Both the position numbers and the translations under genes were made by a program. A DNA stretch of 64,000 bases from an uncultured Eubacteriales bacterium (GTDB lineage: Bacteria; Bacillota; Clostridia; Christensenellales; UBA1242): the NCBI GenBank assembly GCA_949077035.1, contig CARUPR010000002.1, forward strand, positions 1 to 64,000, written 5' to 3'. Every line of letters begins with the position of its first letter. Within the stretch, counting starts at the first letter, position 1. The notes beneath the pieces were generated by a model. It searched no databases and was not told the origin of the DNA. It worked only from the letters and a program-made list of their open reading frames with translations. Shown here one piece after another: positions 51,412-59,802 of the stretch.

Positions 51412-51827
51412 TTAAAGACTGTTTTCTTCTTCCTCTTCAATCTTTTTTCAAATAAATCTTCTTTTTTAAGATTGTTTTGCTGTGTTAAATTAAGCACTGT
51501 ATCTGTCATTTTTATGCTTGGGTTTTGCATTACAGCGGCAAGCACAATATCCTTATCATTTTTAAGTTTATCTGGTGCAAAAGGGAAATTTTTTACAGCT
51601 TCAAGCACAATTTCTTTGTCATGTTTAAGTTCTTTAGGTTCATTCTTTAGTTCATTATTATGTTCATTATTATAAATTTTTACAGCTGCACGCGCAACTT
51701 CTTCGTCAACTTTAATTTTATTTGATACATAATGAAGATTTTTTGCAACTTCAAGCAAAATTTCTTCGTCGATTTTAAGTTTCTCTTCATTATTATTTAA
51801 ATTAGGTTTTTTTGCTTTATTTTTCAT
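51412..51827 (-). CDS. DUF4116-repeat protein, probably frameshifted at its 3' end
   Basis: Two or three copies of the DUF4116 pattern are visible: KIDEEILLEVAKNLHYVSNKIKVDE, KHDKEIVLEAVKNFPFAPDKLKND and KDIVLAAVMQNPSIKM. The function of the domain is unknown. As read, the frame runs to 51336, straight through a terminator. Adding one T to the T6 tract at 51443-51448 gives a natural acidic ending KKIEEEEENSL with a stop at 51412-51414, just before that terminator, so 51412 is used here. The promoter has consensus boxes separated by a C9 tract. Confidence 0.7.
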
Positions 51828-51858
51828 AAATCCTCCTCAATATTAATTGTATAACTTA

Positions 51859-51885
51859 ATTATACTCGGGGGGGGGAATTGTCAA
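51859..51885 (-). promoter_or_regulatory. Promoter of the DUF4116 gene with a C9 spacer tract
   Basis: On the minus strand a perfect -35 TTGACA (51880-51885) and perfect -10 TATAAT (51859-51864) are only 15 nt apart: ATT, nine C (51868-51876) and GAG. Two more C would give the optimal 17 nt. The GGAGG site and ATG follow. Confidence 0.8.
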
Positions 51886-52000
51886 GCCCTTTTTTTAAAA
51901 TTCATAAAAAATTTGACTATTCTAAAAACAGAGCTTGTCACATAATTTTAATATATGAAAGCTTGTCTTTCTAAATATTTAAAATGGAGTATGGTCAAAA

Positions 52001-53446
52001 GTGGCCATTAAATGTGAATTAGTGAAAAAAAATCTTAAAGGAACAACTAAATTTTTTTATGGTATAGGTGGGCTGGGTTATAGCTCTATGTCACAAACCC
52101 TAAATAGTTTTATCATGTTTTTTGCAACGGCTGTTATGGGCATTTCGGGGTCATTGGTGGGTATTGCAATTGCAATTTCTTCGCTATGGGATGGCGTCAG
52201 TGACCCTTTGATTGGTCATCTTTCTGATAATACAAAAAACAAATTTTTTGGTAAGCGATTGGGTTTTATGTTTTTTGGTATTTTTGCCATAGCATTTTTA
52301 AATATTTGCATTTGGTCCATGCCGGCTGCACTGCCTGAAATGGGAAAGTTTTTTTGGCTTTTGATAGGTATGCTTGCCATTGAAAGTGCCAATACCTGTT
52401 TCGGAACACCCTATGCAGCATTGGCAATCGATATTGCGCCAGATTATAATGAGCAATCAAAATTGCAGGGGTTTAAAACTGTTTTTAATATCATAGGAAT
52501 GATTTTGCCAAATATTTTAATGTATTTTTTCATGTCGTCAATTTCACTCAGCATACAGACAGGATTTACTCAACAAGGTTATATAAAAATTGCATATATT
52601 AATTCATTTTTGCTTATAGGTCTTGGTCTTATCACAATATTTTCAACTTTAAAACATATAAGAAAAAACAAGATTTATAGTATAGAACAGCCTAAAGAGA
52701 AATTTGAATTTACAAAATTGATGACAGGCTATTTCAGTGTGCTTAAGAAGAAGGATTTTAGGGCGGTTATATTAGGTTATTCTTTTGCAACAATTGCTTC
52801 ATGCTTTTTGACATCTGTAGGTATGCATCTTTTCACATATTGTTATCATTTTTCAAGCACCCAAATTTCCTTTGTTTTGATTTCACTTTTTGGTGGTGCA
52901 ATTGCATCACAACCGCTTTGGGTTTACCTTTCAAAAAGAATGGAAAAAAAGAGGGCTTTGATTATCTCCCTTTCAACCATAGTCTTAGGCATTTTTATGA
53001 CTGTGATTACATTTTTGTTTCGTGATTATATTCCAAATGAGGCAATGTTTTATATTGCGATAATCTGCCTTATCTGTTGTGGAATAGGAGCAGGAGCAAT
53101 GTATTCAATACCATTTTCTATGTATGCCGATGTGGTGACTTTAGAGCAGTTTAAAACAGGTCAAAACAATGCAGGCGCCTATACTGGTTATTTTACTTTT
53201 ACCTATAATCTTGCCAATTCATTTGCTCTATTAATTGTGGGATTTTTGCTTGATTTTATCAAGTTTGATTCAACTCAACCAATTCAAGCAATGTCTGTGC
53301 AAAGTGGTTTGGGCTTGATTGTCTTCTTTGGTTGCACAATTTTCTTTTCCTTGGCAATTATGGTATTTTCAAAGTTTTCTGTCAAAAGGGCAGATGTTTT
53401 AAAAATTCAGATGAAAGAGATGAAAAAAACAAAAAATAATGATTAA
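52001..53446 (+). CDS. MFS transporter, GPH (glycoside-pentoside-hexuronide:cation) symporter type (481 aa)
   Basis: Twelve hydrophobic helices span the length. The opening KFFYGIGGLGYSSMSQTLNSFIMFF, the loop WDGVSDPLIGHLSDNTKNKFFGKRLGF and PYAALAIDIAPDYNEQ are typical of the GPH family, which imports sugars or glycosides with Na+ or H+; the mid-protein PFSMYADVVTLEQFKTGQNNAGAY is too. The substrate is unknown. A GTG start is used; no better ATG is in frame nearby. A lipoprotein gene follows 37 nt downstream and may be co-transcribed. Confidence 0.88.
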   Translation: MAIKCELVKKNLKGTTKFFYGIGGLGYSSMSQTLNSFIMFFATAVMGISGSLVGIAIAISSLWDGVSDPLIGHLSDNTKNKFFGKRLGFMFFGIFAIAFLNICIWSMPAALPEMGKFFWLLIGMLAIESANTCFGTPYAALAIDIAPDYNEQSKLQGFKTVFNIIGMILPNILMYFFMSSISLSIQTGFTQQGYIKIAYINSFLLIGLGLITIFSTLKHIRKNKIYSIEQPKEKFEFTKLMTGYFSVLKKKDFRAVILGYSFATIASCFLTSVGMHLFTYCYHFSSTQISFVLISLFGGAIASQPLWVYLSKRMEKKRALIISLSTIVLGIFMTVITFLFRDYIPNEAMFYIAIICLICCGIGAGAMYSIPFSMYADVVTLEQFKTGQNNAGAYTGYFTFTYNLANSFALLIVGFLLDFIKFDSTQPIQAMSVQSGLGLIVFFGCTIFFSLAIMVFSKFSVKRADVLKIQMKEMKKTKNND

Positions 53447-53483
53447 AATATTTTTTCCTGCAAATTATAAGTTTGAGGTAAAA

Positions 53484-54005
53484 ATGAAATTTTTAAAATC
53501 TACTTTAACAATAATTCTTGTTCTTGTCTGTCTTTTTATGTGTGGCTGCAAAGATAAAAACTTGATTCAGCCGACAATGGAAAGAGATAATTACAATACA
53601 GGTGGAAATCTGACCTTTGTCTATGATGAAATTTCTCATCTTGCTATTTTTGGTGGCGAAGGCGAGGTTGTTCAATTTTATCAAGAAGATATTGCAAAAG
53701 GGTGGAAGGAAAAGGGAAATAGAATTGGATTTCAAATTTTTGTCCCTAAAGGTGTAAAAGATTATAAATCTGGTTGTGCTTATTGGAATGGCGAAAAGCT
53801 TAACCCAGATGACTATATTACTTTGCAGGAAGGTCAGAATTTGGTTGCATCTTTTCAGCCTTTAGTTGATAAGAATAAAGATAAGTATGATTTAAAAATT
53901 GTTTGGGAAGATGGTAAAAATGAACAAATGTATAATATAGTCATAGCTTCTGGGACATTTTTTATGAATGAAGTTGATTTAAATGGAAGTTTAGAAGAAA
54001 ATTAA
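53484..54005 (+). CDS. Predicted lipoprotein (173 aa)
   Basis: Signal peptide with a lipobox: MKFLKSTLTIILVLVCLFMCGC, lipidated at the last Cys. The mature part has no recognised domain; it looks beta-rich (GGNLTFVYDEISHLAIFGG, GFQIFVPKGVKD). The ATG at 53484 follows GAGGT and starts the signal peptide, whereas the longest frame begins inside the transporter gene. Possibly paired with the upstream symporter. Confidence 0.75.
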   Translation: MKFLKSTLTIILVLVCLFMCGCKDKNLIQPTMERDNYNTGGNLTFVYDEISHLAIFGGEGEVVQFYQEDIAKGWKEKGNRIGFQIFVPKGVKDYKSGCAYWNGEKLNPDDYITLQEGQNLVASFQPLVDKNKDKYDLKIVWEDGKNEQMYNIVIASGTFFMNEVDLNGSLEEN

Positions 54006-54016
54006 AATAATTAAAA

Positions 54017-54047
54017 AAATCTACGAAAACTTCGTAGATTTCTTTTT
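54017..54047 (+). terminator. Terminator after the lipoprotein gene
   Basis: An 11-bp stem (AAATCTACGAA 54017-54027 with TTCGTAGATTT 54031-54041) has a 3-nt loop and is followed by T runs. Confidence 0.85.
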
Positions 54048-54057
54048 TGTCTATGCT

Positions 54058-55671
54058 TTATGCCAATTGAATTATTGAAAGGGTAGCTCCAGCACCGGCT
54101 TGCAATACTGCCGCTGTAACAAGTCCAAACAATTGTAATGAAATTGTAGAGCCTGCTGTTAGGTTTGCTATCACACTATTGTTGAAACTTGAAATTGTAA
54201 GAAGTGGCTGTATAGTTGATGGAGGATATGCTGTTCCATTAATCATAATTCTTGAGCCTGCGGCTACACCAGCTGTAAGATGAATTTCATAGTTTATTTG
54301 GTATTTTCCAGCTGTTGCAACTGTAAATACTGTGTTTGCTCCATTTGGTGTAATGCCAGCTGTTGTAATTTGATTGCTAGGCAATGCAATATCAGTTCCG
54401 CCTAATATTACTGCTATAGTTGGCGAAGTAGTATTTGCTGCAAAGGCAGAGTTTGCAGTTATATTAGGTCCAGTAGCTCCAGTTGCCCCAGTCGCTCCGG
54501 TAGAGCCAGTAGGACCGGTAATACTTAAACCAGCAGCCCCAGTTGCCCCAGTAGGACCAGTAGGGCCAGTAGGACCGGTAGGTCCGGTAGGTCCGGTTGC
54601 ACCAGTCGCACCGGTAGCACCAGTAATACTTAAACCAGCAGCCCCAGTAGGACCTGTTGCGCCAGTGGCTCCAGTTACTCCAGTCGCGCCGGTGGCACCA
54701 GTTATACTAAGTCCGTCAATACCAGTAGCTCCTGTAGGTCCGGTTGGACCGGTAGCGCCGGTAGGGCCGGTAGGGCCGGTTGGTCCAGTAGGTCCTGTTG
54801 GACCGGTAATGCTTGTTCCAGTTGCGCCGGTAGGACCGGTAGGACCTTCAGGACCTGGAACGCCTTGAAGTCCTTGAATACCTTGGGCACCAGTAGGCCC
54901 AGTTACGCCAGTAGGTCCAGTTACGCCAGTGGCTCCAGTCGCACCAGTAGGACCAGTAGGGCCGGTGGCACCAGTTATACTAAGTCCGTCAATACCAGTC
55001 GCTCCAGTAGGTCCGGTTGGACCGGTAGCACCAGTTGGACCGGTTGGTCCAGTCGCGCCGGTAGGACCTGTAATGCTTGTTCCAGTTACGCCTGTTGGAC
55101 CGGTAGGACCTTGAGGACCTGGAACACCTTGAAGTCCTTGAATACCTTGAGGACCAGTAGGACCAGTTCCGCCAGTAGGACCTGTTGCGCCAGTGGCGCC
55201 AGTGGCTCCGGTAGCACCAGTAGGGCCGGTGGCACCAGTTATACTAAGTCCGTCAATACCAGTCGCTCCAGTAGGTCCGGTTGGACCGGTAGCACCAGTT
55301 GGACCGGTTGGTCCAGTCGCGCCGGTAGGACCTGTAATGCTTGTTCCAGTTGCGCCTGTTGGACCAGTTGGACCTTGAGGACCTGGAACGCCTTGAAGTC
55401 CTTGAACACCTTGAGGGCCGGTAGGACCAATTAAACCATTAGCACCGGTAGGGCCTGTTGCTCCAGTTGGACCGGTTGCACCTGTGACACCAGTTATACT
55501 TGGTCCAGTTGCACCAGTCGGGCCGGTTGCTCCTACAGGACCTGCAGGGCCGGTTGGACCTTGAGGACCGCGTGGGCCGGGGATTGGCATAGAAGGCATA
55601 TTACAGTGAAAGTGGTGGCAGCAGTTTGGATGCCAGCCACAACATCTATTGTTTCCATTAAAAAAAGTCAT
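54058..55671 (-). CDS. Collagen-like protein with BclA-type C-terminal domain (537 aa)
   Basis: A Cys/His-rich N-terminus (RCCGWHPNCCHHFHCN) precedes about 380 residues of Gly-X-Y repeats, dominated by GPTG and GATG with Thr in the third position, as in exosporium filament proteins. The final 125 residues form the BclA-like trimerisation domain (ALPSNQITTAGI, NYEIHLTAGVAAGSRIMINGT, LTAGSTISLQLFG). The collagen part contains three copies of an 88-residue (264-bp) block with GLQGVPGP and GIDGLSITG landmarks. A surface or spore-exterior filament is likely. The start at 55671 follows AGAGGA. The Val-Pro-rich frames on the opposite strand are artefacts of the repeat. Confidence 0.93.
   Translation of the reverse strand: MTFFNGNNRCCGWHPNCCHHFHCNMPSMPIPGPRGPQGPTGPAGPVGATGPTGATGPSITGVTGATGPTGATGPTGANGLIGPTGPQGVQGLQGVPGPQGPTGPTGATGTSITGPTGATGPTGPTGATGPTGPTGATGIDGLSITGATGPTGATGATGATGATGPTGGTGPTGPQGIQGLQGVPGPQGPTGPTGVTGTSITGPTGATGPTGPTGATGPTGPTGATGIDGLSITGATGPTGPTGATGATGVTGPTGVTGPTGAQGIQGLQGVPGPEGPTGPTGATGTSITGPTGPTGPTGPTGPTGATGPTGPTGATGIDGLSITGATGATGVTGATGATGPTGAAGLSITGATGATGATGPTGPTGPTGPTGPTGATGAAGLSITGPTGSTGATGATGATGPNITANSAFAANTTSPTIAVILGGTDIALPSNQITTAGITPNGANTVFTVATAGKYQINYEIHLTAGVAAGSRIMINGTAYPPSTIQPLLTISSFNNSVIANLTAGSTISLQLFGLVTAAVLQAGAGATLSIIQLA
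54620..55420. repeat. 264-bp tandem repeat blocks in the collagen-like gene
   Basis: Three consecutive blocks of about 264 bp encode 88-residue units that share the order GLQGVPGP, TSITGPTG, GIDGLSITG, with nearly identical DNA. Boundaries are approximate. Such blocks can expand or contract by recombination. Confidence 0.75.
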
Positions 55672-55820
55672 AATATTTTCCTCTAAGGCAAACAAAAAGC
55701 TTGCCTACTCTCATATTATTCAAAACAATAGTGAAATGTTTATATAATATATAATTAAATAATTATGACAAAAATCTTAGAAAAAAATATAAAAAATAGC
55801 ATAGCAGCTTATTTATAGCA

Positions 55821-55850
55821 AAAAAAATAACAGGAATTTATCCTGTTATT
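55821..55850 (-). terminator. Terminator of tRNA-Glu
   Basis: A 10-bp perfect stem (AATAACAGGA 55826-55835 with TCCTGTTATT 55841-55850) is followed on the minus strand by a T run, directly after the tRNA. Confidence 0.85.
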
Positions 55851-55851
55851 A

Positions 55852-55926
55852 TGGTAGCCTCAAGGGGAATCGAACCCCTGATTCCGCCGTGAAAGGGCGA
55901 TGTCTTAACCGCTTGACCATGAGGCC
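55852..55926 (-). tRNA. tRNA-Glu (anticodon TTC)
   Basis: On the minus strand the acceptor GGCCTCA pairs with TGAGGCT (one G-T), the anticodon loop CTTTCAC gives TTC, the T arm has GGTTCGATTCC, and an encoded CCA ends the 75-nt gene. Confidence 0.96.
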
Positions 55927-56025
55927 ATACCAAAATTTATTTTTAATACTTTTTAAGTATACTCAACTTAAACTATCTTGTCAAGGGTTTTTTATATATT
56001 TTTTAATAAAAATGTTAATTTTTTT

Positions 56026-56736
56026 TCAAGTTCTTCTTGCTATTGCGGCTGCATATATACTTTTTGCTTTATTACATAGTTTTGCACAGGCTTCGATAGT
56101 CGCACCAGTTGTTATGATATCATCAACAATCAAAATATTTTTATTTTTAACAATTGAATTGTCTAAAAGTATGATTGAATTTTCTAGATTTGTTTGTCTA
56201 TCATTGTAATTTAAAAGCTTTTGATTTTTAGTTTGTGTAATTTTATATAAAACATCTTTTACAGGTTTTGAAGTCAGTTTGCTAAGCTCTTCAGCTATAA
56301 CTTTTGCGGGATTATAACCTCTTTTCTTAATGGTGTTTTTATGTGAAGGCACTGGAATTATGATATCAAATTCTATCTGCTTAATTTCAAGTTGTTGGGC
56401 GATAAAATTGGCAAAGCCTTTTGCAAGATATTTTGCACCATCACTTTTGAATTGTAAAATTGCCTTTCTTACAATGCCTTCATATCTAAATGGACAAATT
56501 GCTTTTATAAAATGACGTTTTGATTTTTTACAATGGTCGCAAACGACATTATCTTCTTTTATTTGCGTGTCACATATTTGACAACGATTGCCTTCATTGA
56601 ATATATCTTGTTTTAAACAATCTTTGCATATGAAATCTGAAGTAATGTCCCTGCCACAAAATATACACTTAAAGTTATCAGGAAAAAGTGTGTCAATTAT
56701 TACATCTTTAATTTTTATTAAATTTCTTTTAATATT
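56026..56736 (-). CDS. comFC: ComF family protein (236 aa)
   Basis: An amidophosphoribosyltransferase-like protein linked to natural transformation. N-terminal zinc-ribbon cysteines (CIFCGRDI, CKDC, CQICDTQ, CDHCKK) precede the domain with the VPSHKNTIKKRGYNPA box and the PRPP loop ILIVDDIITTGATI. The ATG at 56736 lies 20 nt past the recD2 stop behind AAGGAA, so this start is preferred over one inside recD2. Probable operon with recD2. No other com genes are in the window. Confidence 0.9.
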   Translation of the reverse strand, partial: NIKRNLIKIKDVIIDTLFPDNFKCIFCGRDITSDFICKDCLKQDIFNEGNRCQICDTQIKEDNVVCDHCKKSKRHFIKAICPFRYEGIVRKAILQFKSDGAKYLAKGFANFIAQQLEIKQIEFDIIIPVPSHKNTIKKRGYNPAKVIAEELSKLTSKPVKDVLYKITQTKNQKLLNYNDRQTNLENSIILLDNSIVKNKNILIVDDIITTGATIEACAKLCNKAKSIYAAAIARRT

Positions 56737-56755
56737 CATCTGTTCCTTAATCGAA

Positions 56756-58993
56756 TTAATCAAACAATTCTCGTATTTTCTTATCACAGGCAATCAAAAA
56801 TTCTTTCAATAGAGTAAACCTTTGCACTGTATAATTGTTTGAAACCATGCGTTTTAAATTTTTCTGTTCACCAACAATTACCACCATTTTTTTAGCTCTT
56901 GTAACCGCTGTGTAAATAAGATTTCTTGTCAATATCATGCTTGGCCCAGAAATGGCGGGTATTATTACAATGTCAAATTCAGAGCCCTGACTTTTGTGAA
57001 TTGTGATTGCATAAGCAAGCGAAAGCTGACCAATTTCAGTCCTTGGATAAAGACAACGTCTGCCATCTTCAAAGGTGACCACCATTTCTCCAGTTTGAAA
57101 GTCGATAAGCTCTACATAACCAATATCGCCATTGAAAACGCCTTCGCCTTCTTCTTCAATAAATCCAACCTTCTTTTTCCAGACCAGATTATAATTGTTG
57201 GTTGTCTGCATAACTTTGTCGCCAACTCTAAAAATGGTGTCGCCAACTATCAATTCCATTTTTTGAATGGAAGGGGGATTAATTGCCTCTTGTAAACTTT
57301 TGTTTAGGTTGTCAATTCCACAAATGCCTGCTTTTAAGGGTGCAAGGACTTGAATTTGTTGGGATGAAAGACCGGTAAATTTTGGTAGCCTTCTGACAAC
57401 CATATCTACAATTGAATTTTTCATAGCACCAATGTCAATTCTTTCTTCAAAAAAGAAATCCTTAGAAGAATTGTCTATATAGGGCATCTTGCCAGAATTG
57501 ATAAGGTGGGCATTGGTTATAATCAGACTGTCATCACTTTGTCGGAATATTTTTGTAAGCATTGAAACTTTGATAATTCCACTTTTTATAATGTCATCAA
57601 GAACATTTCCAGCACCTACACTTGGCAACTGGTCTTTATCACCAACTAAAATTAGTTTGCAATCACGAGGAAGTGCTTTGCAAAGATGATTCATGACTGC
57701 AACATCCACCATAGAAACCTCATCCACTATTACCGCATTGACTTTGAAGGTGTTGTTTTCATTATAAACAAAACGACTGATGGCATTTATGTCACCCGAA
57801 GCCACCTCAAGAGCTCTGTGGATTGTTTTTCCTTCCTCACCAGTGCTGTCAGAAAGTCTTTTAGAAGCTCTGCCAGTTGGTGCAAGCAAAAGATATTTTT
57901 GGTCATTTTGTTTTAATATTTCAATGATACATTTTATTATGGTGGTCTTTCCAGTTCCCGGTCCACCGGTAATAACCGATACACCATTGTTGATAGAATT
58001 GATTATTGCCGTCTTTTGTTCTTCATGAAAAACAATGTTAAATTTTTCTTCAAAGTGCTTTATATCGTCATCAATGTTTTTTGTTTGGGTGAGAATAGAA
58101 CTATTTAATAATGCAAGTTTTTGTGCAATAGCATTTTCATAGAAATAATACTTAGATGGCGCAACAATTTCTTGCCCATTATGCCCCATAATCATAATTG
58201 ACTTATCAAGGGTAAGATTTGAAAGTGCTTCATCAAATAGCTGAGTATTTTCTTCATTGTCAAGCTCTAAAAGTTGGGCGGCTTGAGAAAGCAACATATT
58301 TTTTGGCAGGTATGTATTGCCAGTTTTTTCAACAGAAGAATTTAAAGTGTGAATAATTCCTGCCCGAACTCTATATTCGCTGTTTTGGGCTATTCCAATT
58401 GATTTTGCAATTTTGTCAGCAGTTGAAAATCCAATTCCAGAAATATCTTCAACAAGTCGATAGGGATTATTTTTGACAATGTCTATGGTTTTGCTTCCAT
58501 AAATTTCATAGATTTTAAGCGACATATTTGTTGTTATGTTATACTTTTGAAGAAACATAACAGCATTTTGCATTTTCTTAAGTTCTTTAAATTTTTCACC
58601 AATTTCCATTGCCTTTTTCATAGAAATGTTTTTCACTTCAGAAAGGGAGGCGGGAGAAAACTCGATTATATCAAATGTCTGCTCTTTAAAATGCTTGACA
58701 ATATTTTTAGCTGTTGCCGGTCCAACACCTTTGATAAGACCTGAAGAAAGATATCTTTCAATTCCGGCAAGAGAGGTGGGAAGGACAACTTCATAAGAGG
58801 TGAAGGCAAATTGATAACCATATTTAGAGTTGTTTACATATTCGCCTTCAAGCGAAAGATTCTCGCCCACGTTTGCATTGACAAGTTTACCCACGCAAGG
58901 CACTGACGTGGATTTAAAATCAAGTATAAAAACAGTATAACCATTTTGGTCATTTCTAAAAATAATTTCTTCTATAGGTCCTTCAATATGCAT
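56756..58993 (-). CDS. recD2: ATP-dependent DNA helicase RecD2 (745 aa)
   Basis: A 5'-3' superfamily 1B helicase not bound to RecBC. N-terminal OB-like domain, helix-hairpin-helix motifs (GVGPATAKNIVKHF, GIGFSTADKIAKSI), Walker A GGPGTGKTTIIK near residue 345, DEVSMVD, the Gln motif GDKDQLPSVGAG and the C-terminal YAITIHKSQGSEFD and NLIYTAVTRAKK motifs. Length is typical of Bacillus YrrC. Involved in DNA repair and replication fork processing. Upstream partner of comFC. Confidence 0.95.
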   Translation of the reverse strand: MHIEGPIEEIIFRNDQNGYTVFILDFKSTSVPCVGKLVNANVGENLSLEGEYVNNSKYGYQFAFTSYEVVLPTSLAGIERYLSSGLIKGVGPATAKNIVKHFKEQTFDIIEFSPASLSEVKNISMKKAMEIGEKFKELKKMQNAVMFLQKYNITTNMSLKIYEIYGSKTIDIVKNNPYRLVEDISGIGFSTADKIAKSIGIAQNSEYRVRAGIIHTLNSSVEKTGNTYLPKNMLLSQAAQLLELDNEENTQLFDEALSNLTLDKSIMIMGHNGQEIVAPSKYYFYENAIAQKLALLNSSILTQTKNIDDDIKHFEEKFNIVFHEEQKTAIINSINNGVSVITGGPGTGKTTIIKCIIEILKQNDQKYLLLAPTGRASKRLSDSTGEEGKTIHRALEVASGDINAISRFVYNENNTFKVNAVIVDEVSMVDVAVMNHLCKALPRDCKLILVGDKDQLPSVGAGNVLDDIIKSGIIKVSMLTKIFRQSDDSLIITNAHLINSGKMPYIDNSSKDFFFEERIDIGAMKNSIVDMVVRRLPKFTGLSSQQIQVLAPLKAGICGIDNLNKSLQEAINPPSIQKMELIVGDTIFRVGDKVMQTTNNYNLVWKKKVGFIEEEGEGVFNGDIGYVELIDFQTGEMVVTFEDGRRCLYPRTEIGQLSLAYAITIHKSQGSEFDIVIIPAISGPSMILTRNLIYTAVTRAKKMVVIVGEQKNLKRMVSNNYTVQRFTLLKEFLIACDKKIRELFD

Positions 58994-59179
58994 GATTATA
59001 TTTTAATATCAAATAGCCTTAAAAATCAACTAAAAAACACTTGCAATTCAAAAAATTTTTTTATATACTATATTAGAAACCAAAAGAAAAACTGGTGGAC
59101 AAAACAAATTGATTTGGTCTGATAAATTTTAAAAGCTTTGTCAAACTTAAATTGAAAAATAAAAGAACAAGAGAGAACT

Positions 59180-59563
59180 ATGAAAAGAGCGAGTAATTTA
59201 ATTGAAATTGAATCTTTACTTGAAAATTTAATGAAAAAAAATTGTAAAAGTGGTATTTTAAGAATGAAAATACTATTCTTTAGTCGTCTTTATGAAAATT
59301 TATCTATAAGTATGATAATTGAAAAGTTGGGTATACAAAAGACTAATTTTGCACTTATGAGCTCTATGCTTGAGAAAGAGGGCTGCTTGATTATAAAAAA
59401 ATCAAATTTAGATAGAAGATGTAGGGTGATTGAACTTACCGAAAAAGGTAATCAAGAACTTGATAATTATCTAAAAGAAATCGACAAAAATATAGGTGCA
59501 ACTTCACCAGAGCTTGATTATGCAATAGAAATTTTGGGCAAATATTTAAATAAGATAATATAA
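59180..59563 (+). CDS. MarR-type winged-helix regulator (127 aa)
   Basis: Winged-helix repressor fold: LSISMIIEKLGIQKTNFALMSSMLEKEGCLIIKKSNLDRRCRVIELTEKGNQELDNYL shows the recognition helix, the DRR-containing wing and the post-wing helix. The N-terminal dimer helix is shorter than usual. The 185-bp gap before it holds only AT-rich sequence. Neighbours do not reveal its target. Confidence 0.8.
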   Translation: MKRASNLIEIESLLENLMKKNCKSGILRMKILFFSRLYENLSISMIIEKLGIQKTNFALMSSMLEKEGCLIIKKSNLDRRCRVIELTEKGNQELDNYLKEIDKNIGATSPELDYAIEILGKYLNKII

Positions 59564-59600
59564 TATTATTATAAGTTTTATTACATACTTGCAGAAACTA

Positions 59601-59680
59601 TTATTTAAAAAATAATGATAAACCAATCAACAAAGAATCAACGAAAAAAGAAAATTATTTAAAAAATAATGATAAACCAA
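59601..59680. repeat. 26-bp direct repeat pair upstream of cysS
   Basis: Copies at 59601-59626 and 59655-59680, starting TTATTTAAAAAATAATG and ending ATAAACCAA, are identical. Each contains an inverted repeat TTATTT/AAATAA. The whole 239-bp gap is AT-rich and has no T-box features. Confidence 0.75.
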
Positions 59681-59802
59681 AAAACGATAAAAATGAAAAT
59701 TATCAATAAATAATCAAAAAATCATTAAAAAATTCAAAAAAATCATTAAAATTAAGCAAATTTATCGTTTTTAATAAAAATTATGCCTAAAAAGAGGGAA
59801 TT

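Noticed and set aside
54374..55434. Long plus-strand frames rich in Val-Ala-Pro or Ser-Arg-Thr across the collagen gene
   Set aside because: They are the antisense reading of the Gly-X-Y repeats; they lack ribosome binding sites and real domains.
59564..59802. T-box or other leader upstream of cysS (and likewise upstream of metG)
   Set aside because: No T-box sequence, specifier loop or terminator/antiterminator pair could be found; only AT-rich repeats.
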